Notes: generated from the sequence alone by a model not told the origin. 64,000 nucleotides of DNA from Rhodoligotrophos defluvii (GCF_005281615.1 NZ_SZZM01000005.1:186001-250000); one strand, 5' to 3'; shown: positions 10,758 to 20,509, counted from the stretch's first letter. A program made the numbers and translations.

Positions 10758-11552
10758 CTAGGTCGGAACCCGGGCCCGCGGAGCGGCTCGAAGCCTAGCC
10801 TGAGCCTGGCGCGGAGCCTCGGCCCTTGCAGAAATGATGGTTCGTTCCTCAAAAGGCAACCGGCGATTGATCACAATTTCATCGAGCGCAACCCTGCAGT
10901 CATAGACGAGGCATTCCACGCCGGCGCTGCGCGCTTCTGAAAACCCGCGCGCATAGGCCGGATCGAGATCGGCCGCCAGGGCGAAGGCCTGACAATCGTT
11001 CCGCTGCACCACAAACAGCATGACGGCCCTGTCGCCGGCTGCCACCCTGTCCGCGAGCTCGACCAGATGCTTCGCGCCCCGCGACGTCACGCAGTCGGGA
11101 AACTCCGCCAGTCCCGGCATGCGTGACAGGTGCACGTTCTTCACCTCCACATAGCACGGCTTCCGTTGCCCAGATGTCAACAGGAGATCGATGCGGCTGT
11201 TGCGTCCGTAGCGCACCTCGCGCCGGATGCGGTCATAGCCCGCAAGCTCGGGGATCAGTCCTGCGGCAATCGCCTCCGCGGCAATCTGGTTGGGATTTGC
11301 CGTATTGATCCCCACCCGGCCGGTAAAAGGTGAGGCGAGCTCAAGCAGCTGCCAGGAATAGGCGAGCTTGCGCCTGGGATCGCCAGACCGTGTCAGCCAG
11401 ACCACCGTATCCGGTGCGATCAGGCCCATCATCGAGCCTGGATTGGCGCAATGGGCGGTGACCACCTCGCCGGTGTCGAGAACGACGTCGGCAAGGAAGC
11501 GCTTGTAGCGGCGGATCAGGCGGCCGCGATAGAGGGGCGTGGGAAGTTTCAT
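10758..11552 (-). CDS. sfsA: SfsA family DNA/RNA nuclease-like protein
   Basis: This 264-aa protein matches SfsA (sugar fermentation stimulation protein) along its full length: RFLADVVLD, THCANPGSMMGL, PNQIAAEAI, RIDLLL, CYVEVKNVHL and FPDCVTSRGAKHL. The D...EVK arrangement is nuclease-like, and members are annotated as DNA/RNA nucleases or maltose-gene regulators; the physiological role is not settled. It is followed by map, a common alphaproteobacterial pairing. The C-terminus carries about 25 extra arginine/alanine-rich residues. It is divergent from the CinA-like gene, with 118 bases between them holding both promoters. Confidence 0.93.
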   Translation of the reverse strand: MKLPTPLYRGRLIRRYKRFLADVVLDTGEVVTAHCANPGSMMGLIAPDTVVWLTRSGDPRRKLAYSWQLLELASPFTGRVGINTANPNQIAAEAIAAGLIPELAGYDRIRREVRYGRNSRIDLLLTSGQRKPCYVEVKNVHLSRMPGLAEFPDCVTSRGAKHLVELADRVAAGDRAVMLFVVQRNDCQAFALAADLDPAYARGFSEARSAGVECLVYDCRVALDEIVINRRLPFEERTIISARAEAPRQAQARLRAAPRARVPT

Positions 11553-11670
11553 GACGCCGCACCGTAAGGTGCTTGCACCGACGCCGCAACATGTCCGATC
11601 TGCGCATCGGGTACTTGCTCAAGTCGGTGCGATCTGCTTCCGATGGGGCGGTGGATGGAGGCTTTAGCGC

Positions 11671-12432
11671 ATGAGCACGCCAGAGAGGGTGACCGCGGCG
11701 GTTCTGGTGATCGGTGACGAAATCCTGTCCGGGCGCACCAAGGACAAGAATCTCGGCTACATCGCGGAATACCTGACGCGCATCGGCATCGATCTTTGCG
11801 AAGCACGGGTCGTGCCCGACATCGAGGATGAGATCGTGGCCGCGCTCGATGCCTTGCGTGCCCGTTATACTTATGTCTTCACCACAGGCGGGATCGGTCC
11901 GACCCATGACGACATCACCGCGGATGCGGTGGCGCGCGCCTTCGGCACCGGCATTTCCATCAACGAGGAGGCGGTCTCGATGCTGCTCGAGCGGATCCCG
12001 CGGGACGAGCTGAACGAGGCGCGCCTGCGTATGGCGCGCATTCCCCATGGCGCCAGTCTCATTCCGAACCCGGTCAGCAAGGCGCCGGGCTTCCGCATCG
12101 GCAATGTCTTCGTGATGGCGGGGGTGCCGGCGATCATGCAGGCCATGCTCGATCAAGTGGCCCCCACGCTCGATACCGGCGTGCCGATCATTTCCGAGAT
12201 GATCGAGGTGCGCGAGAAGGAGGGCGACGTGGCAGCGCCCTTGCGCCGGATCCAGGAGGCATTCCTTAGCGTGCAGATCGGCTCCTATCCCTTCTTCGAG
12301 GATGGGGTCTACGGCACGCGCATCGTGGTGCGCGGCCGCGATGCGATGGAGGTCAGGCGGGCGGCGGATGCGGTGAACGCGATGGCTTCCTCTCTTGCAG
12401 CAGCACGCGAAGCACCCCATAAGGCGGGTTAA
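11671..12432 (+). CDS. Competence/damage-inducible CinA N-terminal (MoaB/Mog) domain protein
   Basis: This 253-aa protein has the molybdopterin-binding-like MoaB/Mog domain found at the N-terminus of CinA: VLVIGDEILSGRTKDKN and FTTGGIGPTHDDITADAVA are diagnostic. The C-terminal nicotinamide-nucleotide amidase domain of full CinA is absent, as in many alphaproteobacterial homologues. Related single-domain proteins may hydrolyse nucleotide-type substrates, but this one's substrate is unknown. The start is the first ATG after GGAGGCTTTAGCGC. It is transcribed away from sfsA and followed by tRNA-Leu after 41 bases. It is not evidently part of the Mo cofactor operon upstream. Confidence 0.88.
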   Translation: MSTPERVTAAVLVIGDEILSGRTKDKNLGYIAEYLTRIGIDLCEARVVPDIEDEIVAALDALRARYTYVFTTGGIGPTHDDITADAVARAFGTGISINEEAVSMLLERIPRDELNEARLRMARIPHGASLIPNPVSKAPGFRIGNVFVMAGVPAIMQAMLDQVAPTLDTGVPIISEMIEVREKEGDVAAPLRRIQEAFLSVQIGSYPFFEDGVYGTRIVVRGRDAMEVRRAADAVNAMASSLAAAREAPHKAG

Positions 12433-12473
12433 CGCGCGACGTGAGGCCCGAAAATGATCGCGCGCAAGACTGT

Positions 12474-12560
12474 GCGGACGTGGCGGAATCGGTAGACGCA
12501 CCGGACTTAAAATCCGTTCCTCGCAAGAGGGTGGGGGTTCGAGTCCCCCCGTCCGCACCA
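12474..12560 (+). tRNA. tRNA-Leu (anticodon TAA)
   Basis: The 87-nt sequence folds with GCGGACG pairing to CGTCCGC, anticodon loop CTTAAAA (anticodon TAA), a long class II variable arm, T-loop GGTTCGAGTCC and an encoded CCA end. It reads UUA leucine codons, which are rare in this high-GC genome. It stands alone between the CinA-like gene and a convergent SDR gene. Confidence 0.97.
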
Positions 12561-12599
12561 GACCTGGCGTGCCGAGATCCACAGCCAGGCTAGCCTAGT

Positions 12600-13376
12600 C
12601 TAGAACGTACTGTTGACTACGCCCCCGTCGATCAGGATGTTCTGGCCGACGATATAGCCCGCGTGCGCGCTGCAGAGGAAGGCGCAGAGCCGGCCGAACT
12701 CCTCCGGCGTGCCGAAGCGGCCGGCGGGAATGGCCCGGGCCCGTTCCTGGCGTATCTCCTCCTCCGAGCGTCCCTCGGCCTCGAAGCGCTTGAACGTCAC
12801 GCGCAAACGGTCGGTATCGAACGAGCCTGGCATGATGGCATTGATCGTCACGTTGCGGTGAGCGACCTTGCGGGCAACGCCGGCGAGGAACGCGGAGAGC
12901 CCGGCGCGCGCGCCGCTCGACAGGTCGAGACCGGCGATCGGCGCCTTGACCGAGGAGGAGGTGATATTGACGATGCGCCCAAAGCCGCGCTCCATCATCG
13001 GCCCGATCACCTTCTGAATGAGTTCGACGGGCGCCACCATGTTCTGAACGAGGCCGGCCAGCATCTTGTCGCGATCGAGCTCCCTGAAATCCCTGAGCGG
13101 CGGGCCGCCATTGTTGTTCACGAGGATATCCGGGTCGGGGCAGGCGGCCAGCAGCGCCGCTTGGCCCTCCGGCGTGCCGACGTCTGCCGCCACAGGCACC
13201 ACCTGCACGCCGGTGCGGTCGCGCAGGAACGAAGCCGTCTCCTCCAGGGCAGCCGGATCGCGGCCATTGATGACCAGGTCGACGCCGGCTTCCGCGAGCC
13301 CCAAGGCGCAGCCGCGGCCCAGGCCGCGGCTTGATGCGCACACAATCGCCCGTTTTCCCCTGATTCCGAGATCCAT
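12600..13376 (-). CDS. SDR family oxidoreductase with atypical active site
   Basis: This 258-aa protein has the short-chain dehydrogenase fold. The cofactor segment is AIVCASSRGLGRGCALG, followed by VNNNGGPPLRDF (NNAG-like) and a C-terminal FLCSAHAGYIVGQNILIDGG. In place of the canonical YxxxK the sequence reads LDLSSGARAGL, so neither the catalytic Tyr nor Lys is present where expected. The Ser segment NITSSSVK is kept. It may therefore be a member of a divergent SDR group with altered catalysis. The ATG at 13376 follows AGGAGGG; a longer open frame to 13400 lacks support. It lies 87 bases after the autotransporter gene on the same strand. Confidence 0.88.
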   Translation of the reverse strand: MDLGIRGKRAIVCASSRGLGRGCALGLAEAGVDLVINGRDPAALEETASFLRDRTGVQVVPVAADVGTPEGQAALLAACPDPDILVNNNGGPPLRDFRELDRDKMLAGLVQNMVAPVELIQKVIGPMMERGFGRIVNITSSSVKAPIAGLDLSSGARAGLSAFLAGVARKVAHRNVTINAIMPGSFDTDRLRVTFKRFEAEGRSEEEIRQERARAIPAGRFGTPEEFGRLCAFLCSAHAGYIVGQNILIDGGVVNSTF

Positions 13377-13463
13377 CCCGCCCTCCTGAACAGGTGTCAA
13401 ATGGTGACAGTGATAGCGAAGGGCGGATCTCTCGTCATCCCCTGCGCAGGAGAGGAGCGCTGG

Positions 13464-16400
13464 CTACCAGAAGACGCTGCCGGCTAAGCCGAACGTGTGC
13501 GAGATCTGGTGATTGGCAAGACCCAGGCCGTAGCCGAGGCGGATATTGGCGAACCCGTCGAGGCGAACGAGCTCGAGGCTGGCGGCGAAGTCGCCGGCAT
13601 CCTTGCCGATCTGGACGCCCTTGGCGGTGAAGGGCTGCTCGGGGGCGCCGATGAATGCGGCATGGGTGGTATCGACGGCATCGCCGAAGGTCCGGATATA
13701 GGCTGCAGCCAAAAACGGCTTGAGCTGCCAGGCCTCGTCGAGCGCGACCGGCTTGAGGGCCACCTTGGCGCCGAGCCGGGCATCGCCTGTGGTAAGCTTC
13801 GCGCCATCCAGCAGAAGGCCGGCATTGTCCGCGCGCTGCTCGGTGATGGCCGGCCGGCTCAGATATTGCAGGCCGAATTCGGCGAAAGGCGTGACCTTGA
13901 CGCCGCGGGTCTCGGTATCATAGCTCACACCGAGATTGCCGCCACCCGCCGTCATCCGGTAGTCGCCCGTCGCAGTCAGATGAATGCCGCCTGCGCCGAA
14001 GTGGCGCTTGGCGTCGACCCGCGGCAGGGCGACACTCCCGCGGCCATACAGCCTGAGGCTGCCGAGAGTCCATTGGCCGTAGAGCCCGGCAATGGGCCCT
14101 GCGATGGCGGCGCGGTGAGCGATGTCGTCGAGCGCGAGATTGGCCCAGGCAATGCCGCCATAGAGGCCGATCAGGCCGCGACCGGCCCCTTGGGCGACGG
14201 CCATATCCGCGCCGAACAGCTGATGGTGCTCCTGGGAGAGCCCGCCGCTGGCATTGCCGTCGAAGGACAGGTCGACCGCCCGGTACTGATGCTCGGTCCA
14301 GAACTGAAGACGTGGGCCGGGATCACGCAGGAAGCGGTTGGTGACCAGACGGTCGCCTCCGGTGAGCAGCCGCCGCGCCACTGCGGAGACGTCGCTGTAG
14401 ATCTCGGCGTTCATGGCCGAAAGCGCATGTTCGGCCTCGGCTCGGTTGGTCTCGGCCAGCTTCTCGATGAGCAGGGCGAGGGTGCCGTCGGCCGCGTTCG
14501 ACTGCATCAGGTCAGCCACGACGGTTCCGATACTCGCAGCATTCCTGGTGTAGAACTCAGGTTCGAAATCGGGCGTGAAGCTGATCCGCACCTGGGTTGC
14601 CGTGTAGGACAAGTGGGGTTCCAGAAAGGCGAAATCGGTGACCAGGTCATTGAAGGTTCCGGTGATGCCGCCGCTGGAGTCGATGAGCACATATGTGGCG
14701 GTCTCGTCGAAAACCGAGTCGTCGTCGAGGATATGGACGGTGCCGCCGTTGATGGTGGTGGTGCCGTTGACCTTGATCAGGTTGAGGTTGCCGTCCAGCG
14801 CCATGTCGCCGAACAGCATGGACCCGGGATCGAAGACCAGATTGCCGTTGACGGTGAGGGTGCCGGCGGTGGGCGGCCCGTCATTGTTGATCTCGATCTG
14901 CTCGGGCGAGAGCGTGCCGGCGGCTAGGCGGCCCTTGACGTGGAGGCTGCCGATCGTGCCGGTACCATAGAGCTCGGCGCCGCTCTCAATCATGCCGGCG
15001 GCGTTGGCGAGGCTGCCGGCAAGGTGAAACTTGCCCTGCGCGACGTCGATCGTGCCGGAGGTTGAACCGGTGCCGGTATAGGTGAAGGTGCCGCTGCCTG
15101 CCTTGACGAAGCTGCCCGAGCCGGCGATCGCGCCGGCATAGGTGGTGTTGATATTCTGAGCGAGCGTGAAGGTGGCGCCGCCCAGACCGAGGGTGCCGCC
15201 AGTGCCCTGGAGGCCGATGACGGTCTGGTCATGGCCATTGAGGGCGACGGTGCCCGAGGTGATGGTCAGAATGCCATCGCCAAACACGTTGGCGGCCCCG
15301 GCGGCAAGGGTGCCGCCGTCCATGAAGATGCCGCCGGTATTGTCGAGGGCACCGGCGATGGTGAGGGTGCCGCTGCCGGACTTGGTGAAGGTGCCGGCGC
15401 CTGAGACGGTGCCCGAAAAGGTGGTGCTGGTGCTCTGGTTGACGACGAGATCGCCGCTGCCGAGCAGGATGCGGCTGCCCGCATCGCCGGAAAGCGCGGC
15501 GAGGGTCTGGTCGAAGCCGGCCAGGTCGAACGTGCCTGCGGCATCGACATGCAGGGGACCCTGCGGCAGGGCGTTGTCGGTGCCGAGGCGCAATGTGCCC
15601 TCGCTGACGGTGGTGGTGCCGCTGTAATTATTGGTGTCATTGCCGAATACCACGGTGCCTGCGCCGGCCTTGGTGACCCCGCCTGTGCCGGTGACCTGGC
15701 CGGCGATGGTGAAGACATGGCCGGCCTCGGCCGACAGGGTACCGCCGCCGCTCAAGGTGAGGGTGCGATCTGTGGTGAAGGTGCCAAGGGCCAAAAGCTC
15801 GGCATTGTTGCTGATGGTGACGGCCGAGGTCGCATGTCCCAAGGCGGCATCCCGCGTAATGCCGAGCGTGCCCTGCTGGATGCGGGTGCCGCCGACATAG
15901 GTGTTGTTGCCGCCGAGCACGAGCCTGCCGGCGCCGGTCTTGGTCACACCGGTGTCCTTGCCGTCGCCGGCTGGATCGTCATCGCTGGAATGGCCCGGCG
16001 CATAGGCATCGCTGGCGATGTCATCGGCAATGGTGATGGTCTGCCCCGTGCCGGGGGTGAAGGTCAGGCCCGTCGTTCCGTGCAGGTAAAACCCGCTACC
16101 AAGGCCTAGACCGTTGGTGCCGCCATTTCGGCCTTCGCCATGCCTCGCGCTGCCGCCCGCCATCTCGCCATCGCCGGAGAAGCTAATGGTGCCGCCGCTC
16201 TCAACAAAAACGGCGCCTCCAAAACCAGCGCCTCCGCCGCCGCCGAATCGGCCGCCATTGCCGCCGCCGAAGCCGCCGGGCGTAGAGGCATTCGTCCCCC
16301 CGCCACCGCCGCCAAAACCACCGCTGCCGCCGACGGAATAGGTGCCCCCTCCGCCGTAATTGGCTGCACCCCCGCCACCGCCGCCAAATCCACCGTGGCC

Positions 16401-17294
16401 ACCCTTGAGGGTCGATGCATTGCCGCCGCCCGTGCCGCCGCCGCCACCGCCACCGCCGAAACCTCCGTCGCCACCTTTGCCCTGATTGCCACCAGAGCTG
16501 TTGCTTCCGCCGCCCCCGCCACCGGAAAAATCGCCACCATTCTGAGCATTTGTGGTGGATGTACCGCCTGCTCCGGCATTCGGGCCTCCGCCACTTCCAC
16601 CAGTGCCGCTGGGGCCCGGGGCGCCATGGGCGCCATATCCGCCACCGCCACCGCCGCCGGTGCCGCTGCTGCCCGATCTGCCGTTTCCACCGTTGCCACC
16701 GTTTAGACCACCGCCGCCACTTCCGGGATACGCGCTGGTGTGGCCGCCGCCTTGGCCACCGGTCGCGGAGTTGTCGCTGAAGTCGACATTTTCCACGGTC
16801 ACATGGGCATTCTTGCCGACAAAGATGGCGCCGCCTGCACCCATGCCGCCACCGCCGCCATAGCCCACGGATCCGCCATTGCCGCCGCGCGCCGCCCCTT
16901 CTTCCAGCGTGAGATTGGCAATGCTGACATTGATGGATGCAGGGCTATCGGATCCATCAGCGCGCGCGAAAAAGATATTGTGGGCGTTGCCGCCGCTGAT
17001 TTTAATGTCGTTTCCCTCGCCATCGATGGTCACCGAGCCAGTAATGATCGGCAGCTGCTTGGCGAGGGTGATCGTCTGTCCGGCCAGGCTCGGAGCGAAC
17101 TTGATGGTATCGGCGCCGCCGCTGGCGTTCGATTGAGCTATCGCCCAATCAAGGGTATTTGGCTTCGTCGGGTCACCGGTCGTCGGATCACTCACCGTGA
17201 AGGTCGCAGCCAGCGCCGGTCCGGCCATACAAGCCATGGCGACAAGGCCAGCACTGGCGCGAAGGACTGGCTGTCGAGAACGACGTGACGACAT
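13464..17294 (-). CDS. Type Va autotransporter with glycine-rich passenger
   Basis: This 1276-aa protein begins with a signal peptide (about residues 1-29, ending AGPALA). An early beta-helix-like part follows, then a stretch at about 135-390 dominated by glycine runs with Gly-Gly-Asn and Gly-Phe-Gly units. Next come at least four passenger repeats of the type TKxGxGTLxLxG...GGTLxxG (about 450-760). The C-terminal 260-270 residues form an autotransporter beta-barrel ending in VFW, the aromatic end needed for outer membrane insertion. The passenger is probably exposed on the cell surface and may serve in adhesion or biofilm. The start has GAGAG just upstream. The glycine-rich DNA is simple-sequence-like and prone to length change. 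Confidence 0.9.
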   Translation of the reverse strand: MSSRRSRQPVLRASAGLVAMACMAGPALAATFTVSDPTTGDPTKPNTLDWAIAQSNASGGADTIKFAPSLAGQTITLAKQLPIITGSVTIDGEGNDIKISGGNAHNIFFARADGSDSPASINVSIANLTLEEGAARGGNGGSVGYGGGGGMGAGGAIFVGKNAHVTVENVDFSDNSATGGQGGGHTSAYPGSGGGGLNGGNGGNGRSGSSGTGGGGGGGYGAHGAPGPSGTGGSGGGPNAGAGGTSTTNAQNGGDFSGGGGGGSNSSGGNQGKGGDGGFGGGGGGGGTGGGNASTLKGGHGGFGGGGGGAANYGGGGTYSVGGSGGFGGGGGGTNASTPGGFGGGNGGRFGGGGGAGFGGAVFVESGGTISFSGDGEMAGGSARHGEGRNGGTNGLGLGSGFYLHGTTGLTFTPGTGQTITIADDIASDAYAPGHSSDDDPAGDGKDTGVTKTGAGRLVLGGNNTYVGGTRIQQGTLGITRDAALGHATSAVTISNNAELLALGTFTTDRTLTLSGGGTLSAEAGHVFTIAGQVTGTGGVTKAGAGTVVFGNDTNNYSGTTTVSEGTLRLGTDNALPQGPLHVDAAGTFDLAGFDQTLAALSGDAGSRILLGSGDLVVNQSTSTTFSGTVSGAGTFTKSGSGTLTIAGALDNTGGIFMDGGTLAAGAANVFGDGILTITSGTVALNGHDQTVIGLQGTGGTLGLGGATFTLAQNINTTYAGAIAGSGSFVKAGSGTFTYTGTGSTSGTIDVAQGKFHLAGSLANAAGMIESGAELYGTGTIGSLHVKGRLAAGTLSPEQIEINNDGPPTAGTLTVNGNLVFDPGSMLFGDMALDGNLNLIKVNGTTTINGGTVHILDDDSVFDETATYVLIDSSGGITGTFNDLVTDFAFLEPHLSYTATQVRISFTPDFEPEFYTRNAASIGTVVADLMQSNAADGTLALLIEKLAETNRAEAEHALSAMNAEIYSDVSAVARRLLTGGDRLVTNRFLRDPGPRLQFWTEHQYRAVDLSFDGNASGGLSQEHHQLFGADMAVAQGAGRGLIGLYGGIAWANLALDDIAHRAAIAGPIAGLYGQWTLGSLRLYGRGSVALPRVDAKRHFGAGGIHLTATGDYRMTAGGGNLGVSYDTETRGVKVTPFAEFGLQYLSRPAITEQRADNAGLLLDGAKLTTGDARLGAKVALKPVALDEAWQLKPFLAAAYIRTFGDAVDTTHAAFIGAPEQPFTAKGVQIGKDAGDFAASLELVRLDGFANIRLGYGLGLANHQISHTFGLAGSVFW

Positions 17295-17410
17295 TTCACT
17301 CTCGTGCGGAATGCCCCGCGTAGGATGTCGTCTAAGAAAATACTCCTAATGGTTGTAAAATCGTTAACAACTTACTTACAGTAGTGAGGATCGGCAGCTT
17401 CCAGGCACGC

Positions 17411-18286
17411 TCAGCTTGCGGTGATCACGACCCCGAGCCGGCCAGCAAGATCCTGAATAAACTGCCACGCCACGCGGCCGGACCGCGCGCCACGGGTCGC
17501 AGCCCACTCGATCGCTTCGGCCCGCAGCTGATCCGGGCTGATATTGAGGTTCAAATGACGGGCATAACCGGCAACCATCTCGAGAAACTCGGCCTGGGAG
17601 CAATTGTGAAAGCCAAGCCACAGCCCGAATCGGTCGGACAGAGACACCTTCTCCTGCACCGCTTCGGACGGGTTGATGGCCGTCGACCGTTCGTTCTCCA
17701 TCATGTCCCGCGGCAGAAGATGGCGGCGGTTCGAGGTGGCATAGAACACCATGTTGTCCGGCCGGCCTTCGATGCCGCCGTCGAGCGCCGCCTTGAGCGA
17801 CTTGTAAGAGGTGTCGTCCGCATCGAAGGAGAGGTCATCGCAGAAGACGATGAAGCGGTAATCCGGGTGATGGCGGATGAGCCCCATGAGGTCCGGCAGG
17901 CTCTCGATGTCCTCCCGGTGGATCTCGACCAGCTTCAGCCGCCCGCCGGCCTCGGTATCCACCGCCGCATGCACCGCCTTGACCAGCGAACTCTTGCCCA
18001 TGCCGCGAGCCCCCCACAGCAAAGCGTTGTTGGCGGGCAAGCCCCGGGCAAAGCGGCTGGTGTTATCAAGCAGGATATCGCGCAGGCGATCGATGCCACG
18101 CAGAAGGCCCATTTCCACTCTGTTCACCCGCGCCACCGGCGCAAGGCCCGTCGCCGGATGCCAGATGAAGGCCGGAGCGGCCCCGAGATCAGGCTCCTCT
18201 CGGGCCGGCGGCGCCAGACGCTCCAACGCTTTCGCGATGCGCTCCAACACCTGGAGCAATTGGCGGTCCGTCAAAGTCGTGGTCAT
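17411..18286 (-). CDS. DUF815 family AAA-type ATP-binding protein
   Basis: This 291-aa protein fits the DUF815 (YifB-unrelated) ATPase family of alphaproteobacteria. Walker A is GARGMGKSS at residues 92-100, and a Walker B-like FIVFCDDLSFD follows about 50 residues later. FYATSNRRHLLPRDM and LSDRFGLWLGFHNC carry sensor and arginine-finger-like elements. The function is unknown. The open frame runs much further upstream, but that part overlaps yajC; the ATG at 18286 follows AAGGGCGAGCTC and gives family length. It is divergent from the yajC-secDF operon, with which it is often linked in related genomes. Confidence 0.9.
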   Translation of the reverse strand: MTTTLTDRQLLQVLERIAKALERLAPPAREEPDLGAAPAFIWHPATGLAPVARVNRVEMGLLRGIDRLRDILLDNTSRFARGLPANNALLWGARGMGKSSLVKAVHAAVDTEAGGRLKLVEIHREDIESLPDLMGLIRHHPDYRFIVFCDDLSFDADDTSYKSLKAALDGGIEGRPDNMVFYATSNRRHLLPRDMMENERSTAINPSEAVQEKVSLSDRFGLWLGFHNCSQAEFLEMVAGYARHLNLNISPDQLRAEAIEWAATRGARSGRVAWQFIQDLAGRLGVVITAS

Positions 18287-18505
18287 GAGCTCGCCCTTGG
18301 AAAAAATCGTCGGGCTGTTTAGCCCATGATGCGTTAAGAGGAAATCTTTTCGGCCTGTGCGCGGCCCGGGCTGGGGACACCGTGCCGCAACCAGCAAGGC
18401 TTGTATTGCAATGCCGCGACCGGCCGTTATATTCCGCCGCAAGTCGCGGACGGGCCCACTGCAGGCAGCCCCGGCCCCAGGCCATTGACAAGGAGCGCCA
18501 CGAGG

Positions 18506-18847
18506 ATGTTCATCACACCGGCCTTTGCGCAGAGCACCGGAGCGCCCGCAAGCGACTTCCTGGTGTCGATGCTGCCGCTCATCGCGATCTTCGTGATCTT
18601 CTATTTCCTGCTGATCCGGCCGCAGCAGCGTCGGGCGAAGCAGCACCAGGAGATGATCGCCAATATCCGCCGCGGCGACACGGTCGTGACCTCCGGCGGA
18701 TTGGTCGGCAAAGTGTCGAAGGTGATCGACGAGCGGGAAATCCAGGTCGAGCTCGCGGAGAACGTGCGCGTCCGGGTGGTGAAGAGCATGGTGGCCGAGG
18801 TCCGCGCCAAGGGCGAGCCGGTGAAGGACGAGGCCACCGCGAGCTGA
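18506..18847 (+). CDS. yajC: Preprotein translocase subunit YajC
   Basis: This 113-aa inner-membrane protein has one transmembrane helix (about 20-40, LPLIAIFVIFYFLLIRPQQ) followed by the YajC cytoplasmic domain (RGDTVVTSGGLVGKVSKV). It associates with SecDF to assist the Sec translocon. The ATG at 18506 is preceded by AAGGAG ten bases upstream and a closer GAGG. The open frame upstream of it is not conserved. It leads the yajC-secD-secF transcript, with 54 bases to secD. Confidence 0.95.
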   Translation: MFITPAFAQSTGAPASDFLVSMLPLIAIFVIFYFLLIRPQQRRAKQHQEMIANIRRGDTVVTSGGLVGKVSKVIDEREIQVELAENVRVRVVKSMVAEVRAKGEPVKDEATAS

Positions 18848-18901
18848 TTGTCGCTTTGGACGCGCTGCCGCGGCGACATCGCAGGTTGAAAGACGCATAG
18901 C

Positions 18902-20509
18902 ATGTATTTCGCCAGATGGAAGGTCGTTGCCACCCTTGCCGTGGTGCTGATGGGCATCCTGCTGGCGCTTCCGAACGTCCTGCCCGAGCGGATCCGCGCC
19001 GAGCTGCCGTCCTGGCTGCCGGCCAAGACGGTCCATCTCGGCCTCGACCTTCAGGGTGGCTCGCAGGTGCTGCTGGAGGTCGACCGCAATGACCTCGTCA
19101 ACCACCTCACCGGCCAGATGGTCGGCGACATCAGGCAGGTCCTGCGCGATGAACGGATCGGGTATACGGGCCTCGGCCGGTCCGGCACCCAGGTGACCGT
19201 CCGCATCCGCAATCCGCAGGACGTGGACCGGGCCCTCGAGCGAATCCGCCAGCTTGCCCAGCCCATCCAGACCGGCCTGTTCATGGACGGCCAGAGTGTC
19301 GCCTCGGCGGAGGTGACGCGCGATGGTGACCGGATCATCCTCAGCTTCACCGAAGCGGGCCTGGAGGCGCGCATATCGCGCGCGGTGCAGCAGTCCATCG
19401 AAATCGTGCGCCGGCGGGTGGACGCGCTCGGGACGACGGAGCCGTCCATCACCCGCCAGGGTTTGGACCGGATCGAGGTGCAGGTGCCTGGACTGCAGGA
19501 TCCGGCACGGCTCAAGGATCTGTTGGCGACCACCGCCCAGCTGCAGTTCCGGCTATTGTGCGACGAGCAGCCGGAAACGGCCCAGCCGGCCAGCGCTCCG
19601 CCCGGCTGCGATCTGCTCTATTCGCGCGACGAGCCGCGGATTCCCTATTTCGTCCAGACGTCGAGCCGCGCGACCGTGGAGGGCGAAGATCTCACCGACG
19701 CCCAGCCGGGTTTTGATCAGCGCAATGGCGAGCCGATCGTCTCCTTCCGCTTCAACCAGCGCGGCGCCCAGCGGTTCGGCGAGCTGACCCAGCGCAATGT
19801 GGGCAAGCCCTTTGCCATCGTGCTCGACAATGAGGTGATCAGCGCGCCGGTCATCAATGAGCCGATCCTCGGCGGCACTGGGCAGATCAGCGGCCGGTTC
19901 ACCGTGGAGGATGCCAATGACCTCGCCATCGTGCTGCGCTCAGGCGCATTGCCGGCCAAGCTGCAAATCGTCCAGGAGAGCAGCGTGGGGCCGAGCCTCG
20001 GGGCCGACTCGATCCGCGCCGGCACGATCGCGTCGGTGGTTGCCGTGCTGGCGGTGTTTGCCTTCATGGTCGTGGGCTACGGCCTGTTCGGCGTGTTCGC
20101 CAACATCGCGCTGATCGTGAACCTCATCCTGCTCTTTGCGGCTCTGTCGGTGCTGCAGGCGACGCTGACGCTGCCGGGCATTGCGGGCATCGTGCTGACC
20201 ATCGGCATGGCGGTGGACGCCAACGTGCTGATCTACGAGCGCATCCGGGAGGAGCAGCGCAACGGCCGCTCGGTGATCGCTTCACTGCAGGCCGGTTTCG
20301 ATCGAGCACTGGCCACCATCATCGATTCCAATGTCACCGGCCTCATTGCCGCTATCGTGCTGTTCGGCATGGGGTCAGGCCCGGTGCGCGGCTTCGCTGT
20401 CACCATGACGCTCGGCATCGCGATCTCCATGTTCACCGCGTTCACGCTGACACGGATGATGGTGGCTTGGTGGTTCCACAGCGCACGCCCGCGGACGATT
20501 CCGCTTTAG
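18902..20509 (+). CDS. secD: Protein translocase subunit SecD
   Basis: This 535-aa membrane protein has an N-terminal helix (about 7-28), the large periplasmic P1 region starting at VHLGLDLQGGSQVLLEVD, and a C-terminal block of five helices that includes GADSIRAGTIAS and the conserved MAVDANVLIYERIREE. With SecF it uses proton motive force to complete protein export. It is separate from SecF, not fused. Length and motif order are typical. It lies 22 bases before secF. Confidence 0.97.
   Translation: MYFARWKVVATLAVVLMGILLALPNVLPERIRAELPSWLPAKTVHLGLDLQGGSQVLLEVDRNDLVNHLTGQMVGDIRQVLRDERIGYTGLGRSGTQVTVRIRNPQDVDRALERIRQLAQPIQTGLFMDGQSVASAEVTRDGDRIILSFTEAGLEARISRAVQQSIEIVRRRVDALGTTEPSITRQGLDRIEVQVPGLQDPARLKDLLATTAQLQFRLLCDEQPETAQPASAPPGCDLLYSRDEPRIPYFVQTSSRATVEGEDLTDAQPGFDQRNGEPIVSFRFNQRGAQRFGELTQRNVGKPFAIVLDNEVISAPVINEPILGGTGQISGRFTVEDANDLAIVLRSGALPAKLQIVQESSVGPSLGADSIRAGTIASVVAVLAVFAFMVVGYGLFGVFANIALIVNLILLFAALSVLQATLTLPGIAGIVLTIGMAVDANVLIYERIREEQRNGRSVIASLQAGFDRALATIIDSNVTGLIAAIVLFGMGSGPVRGFAVTMTLGIAISMFTAFTLTRMMVAWWFHSARPRTIPL

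Noticed and set aside
16106-16706. Possible CRISPR or tandem repeat array
   Set aside because: The short repeats are codons for glycine runs inside the autotransporter frame; there are no regular repeats with unique spacers.
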